Both the position numbers and the translations under genes were made by a program. A DNA stretch of 56,972 bases from Oceanicola sp. (GTDB lineage Bacteria; Pseudomonadota; Alphaproteobacteria; Rhodobacterales; Rhodobacteraceae), in the NCBI GenBank assembly GCA_022447275.1, contig JAKVBK010000021.1, forward strand, positions 1 to 56,972, given 5' to 3'. This document shows positions 16,217 to 27,085 of the stretch, in pieces. How positions within the stretch are numbered: position 1 is the first letter of the stretch; the number at the start of each line of letters is the position of its first letter. The notes beneath the pieces are model-generated. The model had not been told where the DNA came from. It did not search any database and saw only the letters and a program-made list of their open reading frames with translations.

Positions 16217-17212
16217 ATGAAAAAGACAACTCTTGGCTTTATTGCCGGCGCCGTAACCGCGCTGACGTCGCATGCCGCGCTTGCCGGTGGCCACGGTGAG
16301 ATCACCGTTGGCTACTTCCTCGAATGGCCGATGCCCTTCCAGTTTGCCAAGGTCGAAGGCATGTATGACGAAGCGCTGGGCGCCAAGGTGAACTGGGTGT
16401 CCTTCGACACTGGCACCGCGATGTCCGCAGCCATGGCTTCGGGCGATGTGCAACTGTCCGTGTCGCAGGGTGTGCCGCCCTTCGTGGTTGCCGCGTCCGC
16501 AGGCCAGGATCTGCAGATCCTCGACGTGGCCGTATCCTATGCAGACAATGACAACTGTGTGGTTGCCGAGGCGCTTGAAATCGACAAGACGAACGCCGGT
16601 GAAGTAGCAGGCAAGAAAGTGGCTGTGCCGCTGGGCACTGCTGCCCATTACGGCTTCCTCAAGCAGATGGCGCATTTCGGGGTTGATCCCTCTGGCATGG
16701 AAATCGTCGATATGGCCCCTGCGGAAGGCGCTGTTGCCCTTGAGCAGGGCGCTGTTGATATGTTCTGCGGCTGGGGCGGTGCGCTGCGCCGTGCCACGGA
16801 GTTTGGCAACGTGCTGTTGACCGGCGACGAAAAGACAGAGCTGGGTATCCTCGTCTTTGACGTCACCTCTGGCCCGGCAGACTGGATTGCCGAGAATGGC
16901 GACATGGTTGCGACCTTCCTGAAGGTGACGGCAGACGCCAACGCCATGTGGGCGGATGAAGCCAACCATGCGAAGATGCTGCCTGTCATCGCCAAGGATG
17001 CCGGCATGGACGAGGAAGCCACGATGGCCACCATCGCGACCTTCACTTTCCCCACGGTCGAAGAGCAGCTGAGCGGCGGTTGGCTGGGCGGCAACGCACA
17101 GACCTTCATGAAAGGCGTGGCTGACGTCTTCGTGGGCGCTGGCTCCATCGATTCTGCACTCGACAGCTATGAAGCTGCTGTGAACACCGGTCCGCTGGCT
17201 GCTGCCAACTGA
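16217..17212 (+). CDS. tauA: Taurine-type ABC transporter substrate-binding protein
   Basis: Periplasmic binding protein (331 residues) of the TauA/NMT1 family, which binds sulfonates, chiefly taurine. The signal peptide MKKTTLGFIAGAVTALTSHA is cut after ALA, leaving GGHGEITVGYFLEW at the mature start. Two ATG codons are adjacent (16214 and 16217); GGGAG at 16206-16210 is better spaced for 16217. It is followed by a strong hairpin before tauB, as expected where the binding protein must be made in excess. No tauD, xsc or taurine aminotransferase is near, so substrate use must be encoded elsewhere. Taurine specificity is inferred from family. Confidence 0.93.
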   Translation: MKKTTLGFIAGAVTALTSHAALAGGHGEITVGYFLEWPMPFQFAKVEGMYDEALGAKVNWVSFDTGTAMSAAMASGDVQLSVSQGVPPFVVAASAGQDLQILDVAVSYADNDNCVVAEALEIDKTNAGEVAGKKVAVPLGTAAHYGFLKQMAHFGVDPSGMEIVDMAPAEGAVALEQGAVDMFCGWGGALRRATEFGNVLLTGDEKTELGILVFDVTSGPADWIAENGDMVATFLKVTADANAMWADEANHAKMLPVIAKDAGMDEEATMATIATFTFPTVEEQLSGGWLGGNAQTFMKGVADVFVGAGSIDSALDSYEAAVNTGPLAAAN

Positions 17213-17227
17213 TCCGGACTGCCGATT

Positions 17228-17269
17228 GGGCCGGGCAGAGCAAATGCGCTTTGCCCGGCCCATTTTTTT
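17228..17269 (+). terminator. Attenuating terminator between tauA and tauB
   Basis: A long GC-rich hairpin (GGGCCGGGCA from 17228 pairing with TGCCCGGCCC up to 17261) is followed by seven T residues at 17263-17269. It sits inside the tauABC operon, directly after the binding-protein gene, so it probably lowers transcription of the ATPase and permease relative to tauA. Confidence 0.85.
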
Positions 17270-17286
17270 ACGAGGCTCACGGGGGA

Positions 17287-18096
17287 ATGATGAGCGGACT
17301 TGGGATAGAAAATGTCTCTATGCGGTTCGACCTGCCAAACGGTGGATCGGTGCAGGCATTGCAGAATGTGACGCTGAAACTTGCCCCGGGCGAATTGATG
17401 AGCGTTCTTGGCCCATCGGGCTGTGGCAAAACCACGTTGTTGAATATCGTGGCCGGCTTTCTTGCCCCCACTGAGGGGCAGGTAACATTGAACGGGCATC
17501 GCGTTGTCGGGCCGGATGCCGAGCGCGGCATGGTGTTCCAGCAGGGGGCGCTGTTCGAGTGGATGAATGTGCGCGACAACGTCAGCTTTGGGCCGCGGAT
17601 GAAGGGGCAGAAGCCCGCAGAATATAGCGAGAATGTGGATCATCTGCTCGATATTGTCGGGCTTGGGGATTTCAAGGAGAAGGCAACCTATGAGCTGTCT
17701 GGGGGGATGCAGCAGCGCGTGGCGCTGGCCCGCTGCCTTGCCAATGATCCAGACGTGATCTTGATGGATGAACCCCTCGGCGCGCTCGATGCGCTGACCC
17801 GGGAGAAGATGCAAAGCCTTGTGCTGAAGCTGTGGAAAGAAACCGGAAAGACGATCATCCTGATTACCCACTCGGTGGAAGAAGCGCTGCTTTTGGGCGA
17901 GCGCTTGCTGGTCATGGCCCCCCGTCCGGGCCGCATTCACAAGGAATACCGTCTGCCTTTTGCGGATCTCGGCGTCGGACAGGATCTGCGCGAAGTGAAA
18001 AAGCACCCTGACTATGCAACGACCCGCGAGGAAATCCTCGCCATGATCTGGGATATGGAAGAAGAAATCATGGGCCGCACGGAGGCAACGTCATGA
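17287..18096 (+). CDS. tauB: Taurine-type ABC transporter ATP-binding protein
   Basis: ATPase subunit (269 residues) of the sulfonate importer. It shows Walker A GPSGCGKTT, the Q loop in VFQQGALFEW, signature LSGGMQQRVALAR, Walker B VILMDEP and the H-loop histidine in ITHSVEEAL. GGGGGA lies directly before ATG 17287; the next codon, ATG 17290, is equally possible and would drop one residue. The stop overlaps the tauC start (ATGA), so the two are translationally coupled. Confidence 0.94.
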   Translation: MMSGLGIENVSMRFDLPNGGSVQALQNVTLKLAPGELMSVLGPSGCGKTTLLNIVAGFLAPTEGQVTLNGHRVVGPDAERGMVFQQGALFEWMNVRDNVSFGPRMKGQKPAEYSENVDHLLDIVGLGDFKEKATYELSGGMQQRVALARCLANDPDVILMDEPLGALDALTREKMQSLVLKLWKETGKTIILITHSVEEALLLGERLLVMAPRPGRIHKEYRLPFADLGVGQDLREVKKHPDYATTREEILAMIWDMEEEIMGRTEATS

Positions 18097-19367
18097 CCGG
18101 TTTGATGATCCTCCTCATATATATCGCGATCTTCACGGGCGCCTTTTTCGTGATCAAGTTTTTCGCCGGCAAGGCCCGCAGCGACTTCACGTCGTTGAAA
18201 ACCGTGACCTTTGGCGATGAAAGCGCGGTTGTTTCTAGTCGCTGGGCCTCGATCATCTCGATCTTGACGATCTTCATGATCTGGGGGGCGTTCACAGGCT
18301 CCAAATGGGTGCCCGATTTTCTGCAGGCCCCGGCCCCGTTCACCGGCGAAACGTCTTTCGTCTACACCTTGGAAGATGCCGAGGGAAATCGCGATGACGC
18401 CACTGTGTTTGTCCGCGTTGTCGACTTTGGGGAAGAGGTGCAGAACTTCGACGTGGCGCCGGGCGAAGGCATTGCCAAGGATGACAGCCTGTCGATGAAT
18501 GCCTCGCGCGCCAAGACCCTGCTGTTTGACAAGAATGACGATGCCAAGCGCAAGGAAGGCGCTAAAATCGTCGCCATTGAGGGCCAGCCGATCGCGATCG
18601 GGGCCCCTGTCATTACAGACAAAGGCCGCTTCGCCCTCACCGACAAGGGGGCGATCAGCTACTCCCCCCCGGCCGGGCTGCAGATGGATCCGATCTACCT
18701 GCCGCCCCCCGAGGCCGTGGTGGATCGCCTGTCTGAAATCGCGACCGAAGGGTATCGCAGCTTCACCCTTTGGGAACATCTCGGTTACTCGCTCTTCCGG
18801 GTGATCGGCGGCTTTTTCTTCGGAGCGCTGCTTGGCATTCCCCTTGGCTACGCGATGGGCCTGAATGGCTGGTTCCGGGGCTGGTTTGATCCGATTGTCG
18901 AGTTCATGCGCCCGGTGCCGCCTCTGGCGCTGATCCCGCTGGTGATCATCTGGTTCGGGATCGGGGAAACCGGGAAGATCATCCTGCTCTTTCTTGCCGC
19001 GCTTTGGATCATGGCGATTGCAGCGCGTTCGGGGGTGTCTGGCGTGCGGATCACCAAGGTGCATGCGGCCTATTCCCTGGGCGCCAGCAAATGGCAGATC
19101 ATGCGGTATGTGATCATCCCCAACTCGTTGCCTGATATCTTCACCGGTGCGCGGGTGGCGATGGGCGTGTGCTGGGGCACCGTTGTGGCGGCAGAGCTTG
19201 TCGCTGCCAGCCAGGGGGCGGGGATGATGATCATGGTGGCCTCGAAGTTCACGCTGACCGACATCGTGATCATGGGCATCATCCTGATCGGCATCATCGG
19301 CTTTGGCATCGACATGCTGATGCGCTGGGCAGAGCGGGTGTTGGTGCCCTGGAAGGGCAAATCCTGA
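18093..19367 (+). CDS. tauC: Taurine-type ABC permease with periplasmic Ig-like insertion
   Basis: Permease subunit of 424 residues, about 140 longer than usual TauC/SsuC proteins. Residues 4-23 and 51-70 are membrane helices. Residues about 79-200 form a soluble insertion, and residues 201-424 are the normal permease core. The core starts at the usual LPPPEAV linker and carries the ATPase-contact loop around residues 318-345 (KVHAAYSLGASKW). The insertion has blocks that look like cadherin-like/tandem-95 Ig repeats: SFVYTLEDAEGN with a beta strand ATVFVRVV, then GQPIAIGAP and AISYSPPAGL. It would lie on the periplasmic side, next to where TauA docks. The permease call is firm; the meaning of the insertion is inference. 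Confidence 0.92.
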   Translation: MTGLMILLIYIAIFTGAFFVIKFFAGKARSDFTSLKTVTFGDESAVVSSRWASIISILTIFMIWGAFTGSKWVPDFLQAPAPFTGETSFVYTLEDAEGNRDDATVFVRVVDFGEEVQNFDVAPGEGIAKDDSLSMNASRAKTLLFDKNDDAKRKEGAKIVAIEGQPIAIGAPVITDKGRFALTDKGAISYSPPAGLQMDPIYLPPPEAVVDRLSEIATEGYRSFTLWEHLGYSLFRVIGGFFFGALLGIPLGYAMGLNGWFRGWFDPIVEFMRPVPPLALIPLVIIWFGIGETGKIILLFLAALWIMAIAARSGVSGVRITKVHAAYSLGASKWQIMRYVIIPNSLPDIFTGARVAMGVCWGTVVAAELVAASQGAGMMIMVASKFTLTDIVIMGIILIGIIGFGIDMLMRWAERVLVPWKGKS

Positions 19368-19394
19368 GCCAGTGCCGCGCGCTCTATAAAGCAG

Positions 19395-19417
19395 CAGGCC
19401 CCCATCGGGGCCTGTTT
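19395..19417 (+). terminator. Terminator of tauABC
   Basis: CAGGCCCC (19395-19402) and GGGGCCTG (19407-19414) form a perfect 8-bp stem with a 4-nt loop (CATC), followed by TTTGCGTTGT. It starts 28 bp after the tauC stop. Confidence 0.8.
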
Positions 19418-19550
19418 GCGTTGTGTCTTCTGTTGCACGCGTGGCGGGATTGCAGCTAAGTGAGCGCCGCGCAGGGCGCCCCGGTTTTCTGGATAACTGG
19501 AGATCGATCAAAATGCCGCGGACCTGCATCTTGAAGTCATACGAGGGCCG

Positions 19551-19566
19551 GTATACATCCGTATAC
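19551..19566. promoter_or_regulatory. Twin GTATAC palindrome upstream of acnB
   Basis: GTATACATCCGTATAC consists of two copies of the palindrome GTATAC separated by 4 bp, so it reads as both a direct and an inverted repeat. It lies about 80 bp before acnB, inside the likely promoter region; TTGAAG at 19531 could act as a -35 with TATACA at 19552 (15-bp spacing). GTATAC-centred sites are known for some GntR-family regulators. No such regulator gene is in the window. Confidence 0.45.
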
Positions 19567-19647
19567 AAATAGTAGGACCAAGCCAGTTTCTGGCCTCTGA
19601 TTCGCTATGCCTGCCTTCAGTTACTAGCCAAATCGGGGAAATTACCC

Positions 19648-22443
<2,796 letters not shown>

Positions 22444-22466
22444 GTCACTCGAAAGCATACAGACAT

Positions 22467-22497
22467 AAAACGCCCCGCCTCCTCGGCGGGGCGTTTT
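22467..22497. terminator. Bidirectional terminator after acnB
   Basis: AAAACGCCCCGCC (22467-22479) and GGCGGGGCGTTTT (22485-22497) form a perfect 13-bp stem with a 5-nt loop. Flanking A and T runs make it work in both directions. It serves acnB on the plus strand and may also stop the convergent hydantoinase operon. Confidence 0.92.
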
Positions 22498-22628
22498 CAT
22501 TTGAGGCATGGCTATGGGGGCCATGTCGGTGCTGCAACAGGCTGTTTTCTGACGGCAGTCTGCGGCCCAACATCCCCTGCGGCCCAGGCTAGCCATCCTG
22601 CCCGCACCGGGTCAGAGCATCTGCTGCC

Positions 22629-24338
22629 CTAAAGAGGCTCTCCGCGGCGGGCCGCTTGGAGCACATCCTCAATGTCGGTGTCGGACAATCCGTAATCCCG
22701 CGCGGCGGCTTCGGCTGAGATATAGCCGCGCGCAAGATCCCGGCGGATCTGGGCGTGGGGCCGCTCGGCCGCTGGGCCGTAGCCGGCACCGCCGGGAAAC
22801 GCCATTGCCACCCGGTGCCCCTGAGGGACGAATTGCTTGCCCTTCAGCCGCATCGGGTCGCCGTCATCGCGGGCAATGTGTGTGGGCGCCCCATCCTGAC
22901 CACCGCGCCGCCCGCGGGCCGGGTGCGCGCCCCGGTCAAACATGGCCTGCAGATCGAACTCGTAGCCATCGCGCGCGCCGACTTCCATATACTGGCCCAG
23001 CCCACCACGGGTGCGGCCCGGCCCCCCGCTGTCAGGGCGCAGTTCCTTGCGCCAGATCACCACGGGTCCGGCATGTTCCGTTGCCTCAATGGGCATTGTC
23101 ATCACGCCAGAGGGAAAGGCCGTGGCATTCAGGCCGTCATGCTCTGGGCGGGCGCCGGATCCACCGGAATTGAATGTCAGCACTTCCGCCCTTTGGCCCC
23201 CTGCGGCCTCGCCTTCGCCAGTATGCGGGCGCAGGGACAGCTGAAAGTTGCACAGGCAGCCCGCGCCCTCAGCGGGCACAAGGCCGGGCACGATCTTGTC
23301 GAATGCGTCATAGACGGCGTCTGGTACGAAATGCCCGACGATGTGGCGCAGAGCCACCGGCGCGGGATGCAGTGCGTTGACGATGGTGTTCTCGGGCGCA
23401 GTTACCTCGAAAGGCGCAAGCGAGGCGGCATTGTTGGGGATCTCCGGTGCGATGGCCACTTTCAGCGCATAGCAGGCATAGGCCTTCGCGTAGACGAGGG
23501 GGCAATTGATCCCCTTCTTATCGACCGGGGAGGAGCCCGCGAAATCGACCATGATCCGATCGGACTCCACGGTGATTTTTACCTTCAGCGTGATGGGTTC
23601 GTCGAACCCATCCACCGTCATTGCACCCTCGGCCATGCTGCGCGGCAGAGCCGCAATCCGTTCCAGCGTGGCGCGGCGCGAATTGTCGAGGATAAAGGTC
23701 GCGATATCGTCCAACGTGCGCAGGCCAAACTCGTCCATCATGGTGCAGAGCCTGCGGTGACCGATGTCGTTGCAGTTTGCCAGCGCGTAGAGATCGCCAA
23801 TCAACTGGTCCGGTTCCCGGACATTGCCGCGCACGATCCGCAGCAGCGTCTGATCGACCGTGCCGCGCTCGGCAAACTTCATGATTGGCAGGTAGAGGCC
23901 CTCTTCGTACACGCTGTGCGCATCTGCGCCGAACCCGCGCCCGCCAATATCCACCACATGGGCCGTGCAGGCAAAAAAGCCGACAAGCGCCCCTTGGTAG
24001 AACGACGGGGTAACCATGGTGATGTCATGGAGGTGGCCGGTGCCTTCCCAAGGATCGTTGGTGATATAGACATCGCCTTCGCAGATATTGTCCGGCCCGA
24101 TCCGACGGATGAAATGCGCCACGGCATCGGCCATGGCATTCACGTGCCCCGGGGTGCCCGTGACAGCCTGTGCCAGCATGTTGCCATGGGGATCATAGAC
24201 CCCAGCGGACAGGTCGCCCGCCTCGCGCACAGACGTAGAAAACGCTGTGCGCACAAGGGCTTGAGCCTGCTCTTCCACAACGGAAATCAGGCGGTTCCAC
24301 ATAACTTGCAAGGCGACATTCGACAGGTTCCCGCTCAT
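22629..24338 (-). CDS. hyuB: Hydantoinase B/oxoprolinase family protein
   Basis: Subunit B (569 residues) of an ATP-dependent amidohydrolase family that opens hydantoins or 5-oxoproline, or, in related enzymes, carboxylates acetone or acetophenone. Family blocks are REAGDLSAGVYDPHGNMLAQ near the N-terminus, ITNDPWEGTGHLHDIT, GGRGFGADAHSVYEEGL and the glycine-rich end LRPDSGGPGRTRGGLGQ. I chose ATG 24338, which overlaps the hyuA stop as ATGA and starts MSGNLSNV; upstream sequence belongs to hyuA. It forms an A-B pair with hyuA. The actual substrate is not shown by the sequence. Confidence 0.93.
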   Translation of the reverse strand: MSGNLSNVALQVMWNRLISVVEEQAQALVRTAFSTSVREAGDLSAGVYDPHGNMLAQAVTGTPGHVNAMADAVAHFIRRIGPDNICEGDVYITNDPWEGTGHLHDITMVTPSFYQGALVGFFACTAHVVDIGGRGFGADAHSVYEEGLYLPIMKFAERGTVDQTLLRIVRGNVREPDQLIGDLYALANCNDIGHRRLCTMMDEFGLRTLDDIATFILDNSRRATLERIAALPRSMAEGAMTVDGFDEPITLKVKITVESDRIMVDFAGSSPVDKKGINCPLVYAKAYACYALKVAIAPEIPNNAASLAPFEVTAPENTIVNALHPAPVALRHIVGHFVPDAVYDAFDKIVPGLVPAEGAGCLCNFQLSLRPHTGEGEAAGGQRAEVLTFNSGGSGARPEHDGLNATAFPSGVMTMPIEATEHAGPVVIWRKELRPDSGGPGRTRGGLGQYMEVGARDGYEFDLQAMFDRGAHPARGRRGGQDGAPTHIARDDGDPMRLKGKQFVPQGHRVAMAFPGGAGYGPAAERPHAQIRRDLARGYISAEAAARDYGLSDTDIEDVLQAARRGEPL

Positions 24339-26422
24339 GCTGCGCCGTCCTTCCTGATGATATCGATACACCCGTCGGGCTGTTGTAACGCGTTGCGGCT
24401 GACCGGGATGATGATGGTCGTCTCATCCTCGACGATGGCAGCGGGCCCGGCTTGCAGCGCCCCTGCCGCGAGCCCGTCCCGGGCATGGATGTCCGCCGTG
24501 ACGAAGCCGGCCTGTGCGGCGTCGAATATGCTGCGCTGTCCTTGCGGCTTGCTGTGCTGCGCCGGCGGCAGGGCGGCAACCGGGGTGACCGCTGGCATCG
24601 GCGTGGTCGCATTGACGGACCAGACGGTGATCTCAATGTCGAGCCCGGCAACCGGACGCCCGAACAGGCGGGCGTAGTCTTCCTCGAAACGGCTTTCAAA
24701 CAGGGCACGATCGGGCGCCATGGCCTGTTCGCTGGTCAGCGAGACTGGAATTTCCCAGCCCTGTCCTGTGTAGCGCATGTAGACCTTGTATTCGGCTTCA
24801 ATCGGGCTTTCGGCATCGCATGTGCGCACAAAGGCCGTGGCCTCCGCGCGCAACTCTGACAACAGCGTCTTGATGCGGGGCGGGTCGAAGGCGCTGGTCT
24901 TCATGTAGACGGACCGGTTTGCCTCAAAGCTGAACGGGGCCCGCAAAAACCCGATGGCCGAGCCGACACCCGCACCGGGCGGCACCAGGCATCGTGCAAT
25001 CCCAAGCTTTTCGCACAGCCTTGCCGCGTGCAGCGGGGCGGCGCCGCCAAAGGCGATCATGGTGTAATCGGAGAGATCTTCGCCGTTTTCAACTGCGTGC
25101 ACCCGCGCCGCATTCGCCATGTTCTCATCGACCATTTCAGCCACGCCAAAAGCGGCGTCCACACTGTCCATTTCGAGGGGTGTGCCCACATGGGCCGACA
25201 GCGCGGCCTGTGCGGCATCCGCGTGCAGAGGGATCGAGCCACCGGCGAAATTGTCGGGATCCAGCTTTCCCAGCATGAGGTCAGCATCCGTGACCGCGGG
25301 CTTGTCACCGCCGCGCCCATAGCAGGCGGGGCCCGGCTCGGAACCTGCACTTTGCGGGCCGACACGGATCTGGCGCAGCGCATCCACATGGGCCAGTGAA
25401 CCACCGCCCGCCCCGATCTCGACCATGTCAATCACCGGGATCGAGATCGGCATCCCAGAGCCTTTCTTGAAACGGTAAGTCCGGGCCACTTCAAACACCC
25501 GCGATGTCTTGGGCGTCTGGTTTTTGATCAGGCAGATTTTGGCGGTGGTGCCGCCCATGTCAAAAGACAAAACCTTCTTCAAGCCGTGTCGCGCAGCAAT
25601 ATGAGCCGCGAACACGGCGCCTCCCGCAGGGCCGGATTCGACAAGCCGCACCGGGAACATGGCCGCATTCTCAAGCGAGATGATGCCGCCGCCTGAATGC
25701 ATCAGAAAGACAGGACAATCGGCGCCTTCCGCCCGCAGCCTGTCCCGCAGCCGCCCCAGATAGGAGGCCATCAAGGGCTTGATATAGGCATTGGCCACAA
25801 CGGTGTTGAAGCGCTCGTATTCCCGCATTTGCGGGCTGACCTCGGAGGAGATGGACACCGATATGTCAGGCAGTTTTTCGGCCAGAACGGCGCGCACCAG
25901 CTCTTCGTGGCGCGGGTTCAGATAGGAATGGATCAGCCCGACCGCCACCGATGTGTAGCCGCCCTCTGCAATCTGGGCGACGGTGCGCTCGATCTCGGCG
26001 CGCTCAAGATCGACGAGGATTTTGCCTGTGGCATCCACACGCCCCGGCACTGTGAACCGCATGTGCCGTGGCAGCAGAGGCTCGGGCAGGTTGAGGTTCA
26101 GATCATACTGTTCAAACCGGCTTTCGGTCCGCATCTCGATGACATCGCGGAACCCTTCGGTTGTGATCAGGGCGGTTTTGGCACCGCGTCGTTCGATCAG
26201 GGCATTTGTCGCCAGCGTTGTGCCGTGGATAATCTGCGCGATCGCTTGGGGCGTGATGCCAGCCTGCGCGCAGACGCGCCCCATCCCTTCGATGATGGCC
26301 TCTTCGGGGGCGGCGTAGGTTGTCAGCACCTTGGTGGAGTACGACGCGTCCCCGTGTTCCAGAACCACGTCTGTGAATGTGCCGCCGATATCGACGCCAA
26401 GGCGCGTATGCGTTGTTGTCAT
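24335..26422 (-). CDS. hyuA: Hydantoinase A/oxoprolinase family protein
   Basis: ATP-binding subunit A (695 residues). The actin-like ATPase motifs are VDIGGTFTDVV at the N-terminus and LSFDMGGTTAKICLI in the middle, with ESGPAGG and the C-terminal block EIGAGGGSLAHVD also family-typical. ATG 26422 (MTTTHTRLG) has an AGGA about 10 nt upstream; the in-frame extension before it looks random. With hyuB it probably makes a cyclic-amide hydrolase acting on hydantoin, 5-oxoproline or N-methylhydantoin-like substrates. The last would fit the N-methyl amine theme downstream, but that is only a guess. Confidence 0.93.
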   Translation of the reverse strand: MTTTHTRLGVDIGGTFTDVVLEHGDASYSTKVLTTYAAPEEAIIEGMGRVCAQAGITPQAIAQIIHGTTLATNALIERRGAKTALITTEGFRDVIEMRTESRFEQYDLNLNLPEPLLPRHMRFTVPGRVDATGKILVDLERAEIERTVAQIAEGGYTSVAVGLIHSYLNPRHEELVRAVLAEKLPDISVSISSEVSPQMREYERFNTVVANAYIKPLMASYLGRLRDRLRAEGADCPVFLMHSGGGIISLENAAMFPVRLVESGPAGGAVFAAHIAARHGLKKVLSFDMGGTTAKICLIKNQTPKTSRVFEVARTYRFKKGSGMPISIPVIDMVEIGAGGGSLAHVDALRQIRVGPQSAGSEPGPACYGRGGDKPAVTDADLMLGKLDPDNFAGGSIPLHADAAQAALSAHVGTPLEMDSVDAAFGVAEMVDENMANAARVHAVENGEDLSDYTMIAFGGAAPLHAARLCEKLGIARCLVPPGAGVGSAIGFLRAPFSFEANRSVYMKTSAFDPPRIKTLLSELRAEATAFVRTCDAESPIEAEYKVYMRYTGQGWEIPVSLTSEQAMAPDRALFESRFEEDYARLFGRPVAGLDIEITVWSVNATTPMPAVTPVAALPPAQHSKPQGQRSIFDAAQAGFVTADIHARDGLAAGALQAGPAAIVEDETTIIIPVSRNALQQPDGCIDIIRKDGAA

Positions 26423-26616
26423 CCGTGGAGTCCTGTCCCTGCTCAGCGAGTGAGCGCCACTTTTACGCAGGGCGTGCCAGCATTCAAACCGATTGATTTG
26501 CCACGCGGGAAAATTCTCGGTTCCAGAGCGCATCCGGATCGGCCGCAGGTGGTATCAAAGGGCTGTGTGCCCCGCCAACCTGCGCCCGGCAACTGCACGG
26601 CAGCCGGGCAAACAAC

Positions 26617-26648
26617 AAAAAGGCGCGCCGGGAAACAGCACGCCTTTT
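26617..26648 (-). terminator. Terminator after the small secreted protein gene
   Basis: On the minus strand AAGGCGTGC pairs with GCGCGCCTT (one G-T pair) around a 9-nt loop and is followed by TTTTT-GTTGTTT. It begins 34 bp past the stop at 26680. Another perfect 7-bp repeat, GCCCGGC/GCCGGGC, lies just beyond at 26584-26609. Confidence 0.7.
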
Positions 26649-26679
26649 CAACGCTTTGTGCGATGTAAGAAGACCACCC

Positions 26680-27018
26680 TTAATTGATTGTCCAGGTGTA
26701 TTCGCCATCGGTGTAGGTGTTGCCATTGACCCGGGTAATCGGGCCACATGACAGGCCTTCGCCGCGATACCGGGTGCACACTTGATCCCCCCGGATGCTC
26801 CAACTGCCATTGTTCTTGCCATAGGAGGCATCATCGTAGGTGGCGGTGCCATCGGTATTGTAGCATTCCTTACCCGAGCTTGGGCCCGTGTAGGTAAAAC
26901 ACTTGCCAGCATGGGTGGCGACGAATTCATCGCCGCTGAGTTGCGCGGCCTGAGCTGCTGTCCCTGCGAGCGTCACAAGGGAAGCGGCGACCAGCATGCG
27001 ATTGCAGAACGTCATCAT
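26680..27018 (-). CDS. Small secreted cysteine-containing protein
   Basis: Unrecognised protein of 112 residues. MMTFCNRMLVAASLVTLAG followed by TAAQA is a clear signal peptide, leaving a mature domain of about 88 residues with four cysteines (GKCFTY, KECYNT, QVCTRY, LSCGPI) and repeated aromatic and glycine turns that predict a small disulphide-stabilised beta sheet. The layout of alternating Y, W and C residues (GSWSIRGDQVCTRYRG) recalls DUF995-like secreted proteins, but I am not sure. I chose ATG 27018, with AAGGAAAG upstream; ATG 27015 is next. It lies 67 bp after the outer-membrane barrel gene, with a hairpin between them, so it may be cotranscribed with it. Confidence 0.8.
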   Translation of the reverse strand: MMTFCNRMLVAASLVTLAGTAAQAAQLSGDEFVATHAGKCFTYTGPSSGKECYNTDGTATYDDASYGKNNGSWSIRGDQVCTRYRGEGLSCGPITRVNGNTYTDGEYTWTIN

Positions 27019-27046
27019 GATCTTTCCTTTGTCTATGAAGTGAAAG

Positions 27047-27077
27047 CGCCCGGGCACAGCACAACGCGGCCCGGGCG
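27047..27077 (-). terminator. Hairpin between the barrel gene and the small secreted gene
   Basis: A perfect 9-bp inverted repeat (CGCCCGGGC at 27047-27055, GCCCGGGCG at 27069-27077) begins 9 bp past the barrel-gene stop. On the minus strand it is followed by CTTTCACTT, a weak U tract, so it may only partly stop transcription. Confidence 0.55.
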
Positions 27078-27085
27078 GCAGGGCT

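Noticed and set aside
22755-24677. 640-codon plus-strand frame over hyuB and the end of hyuA
   Set aside because: It is antisense to the hydantoinase genes, whose motifs are intact; no ribosome site or domain.
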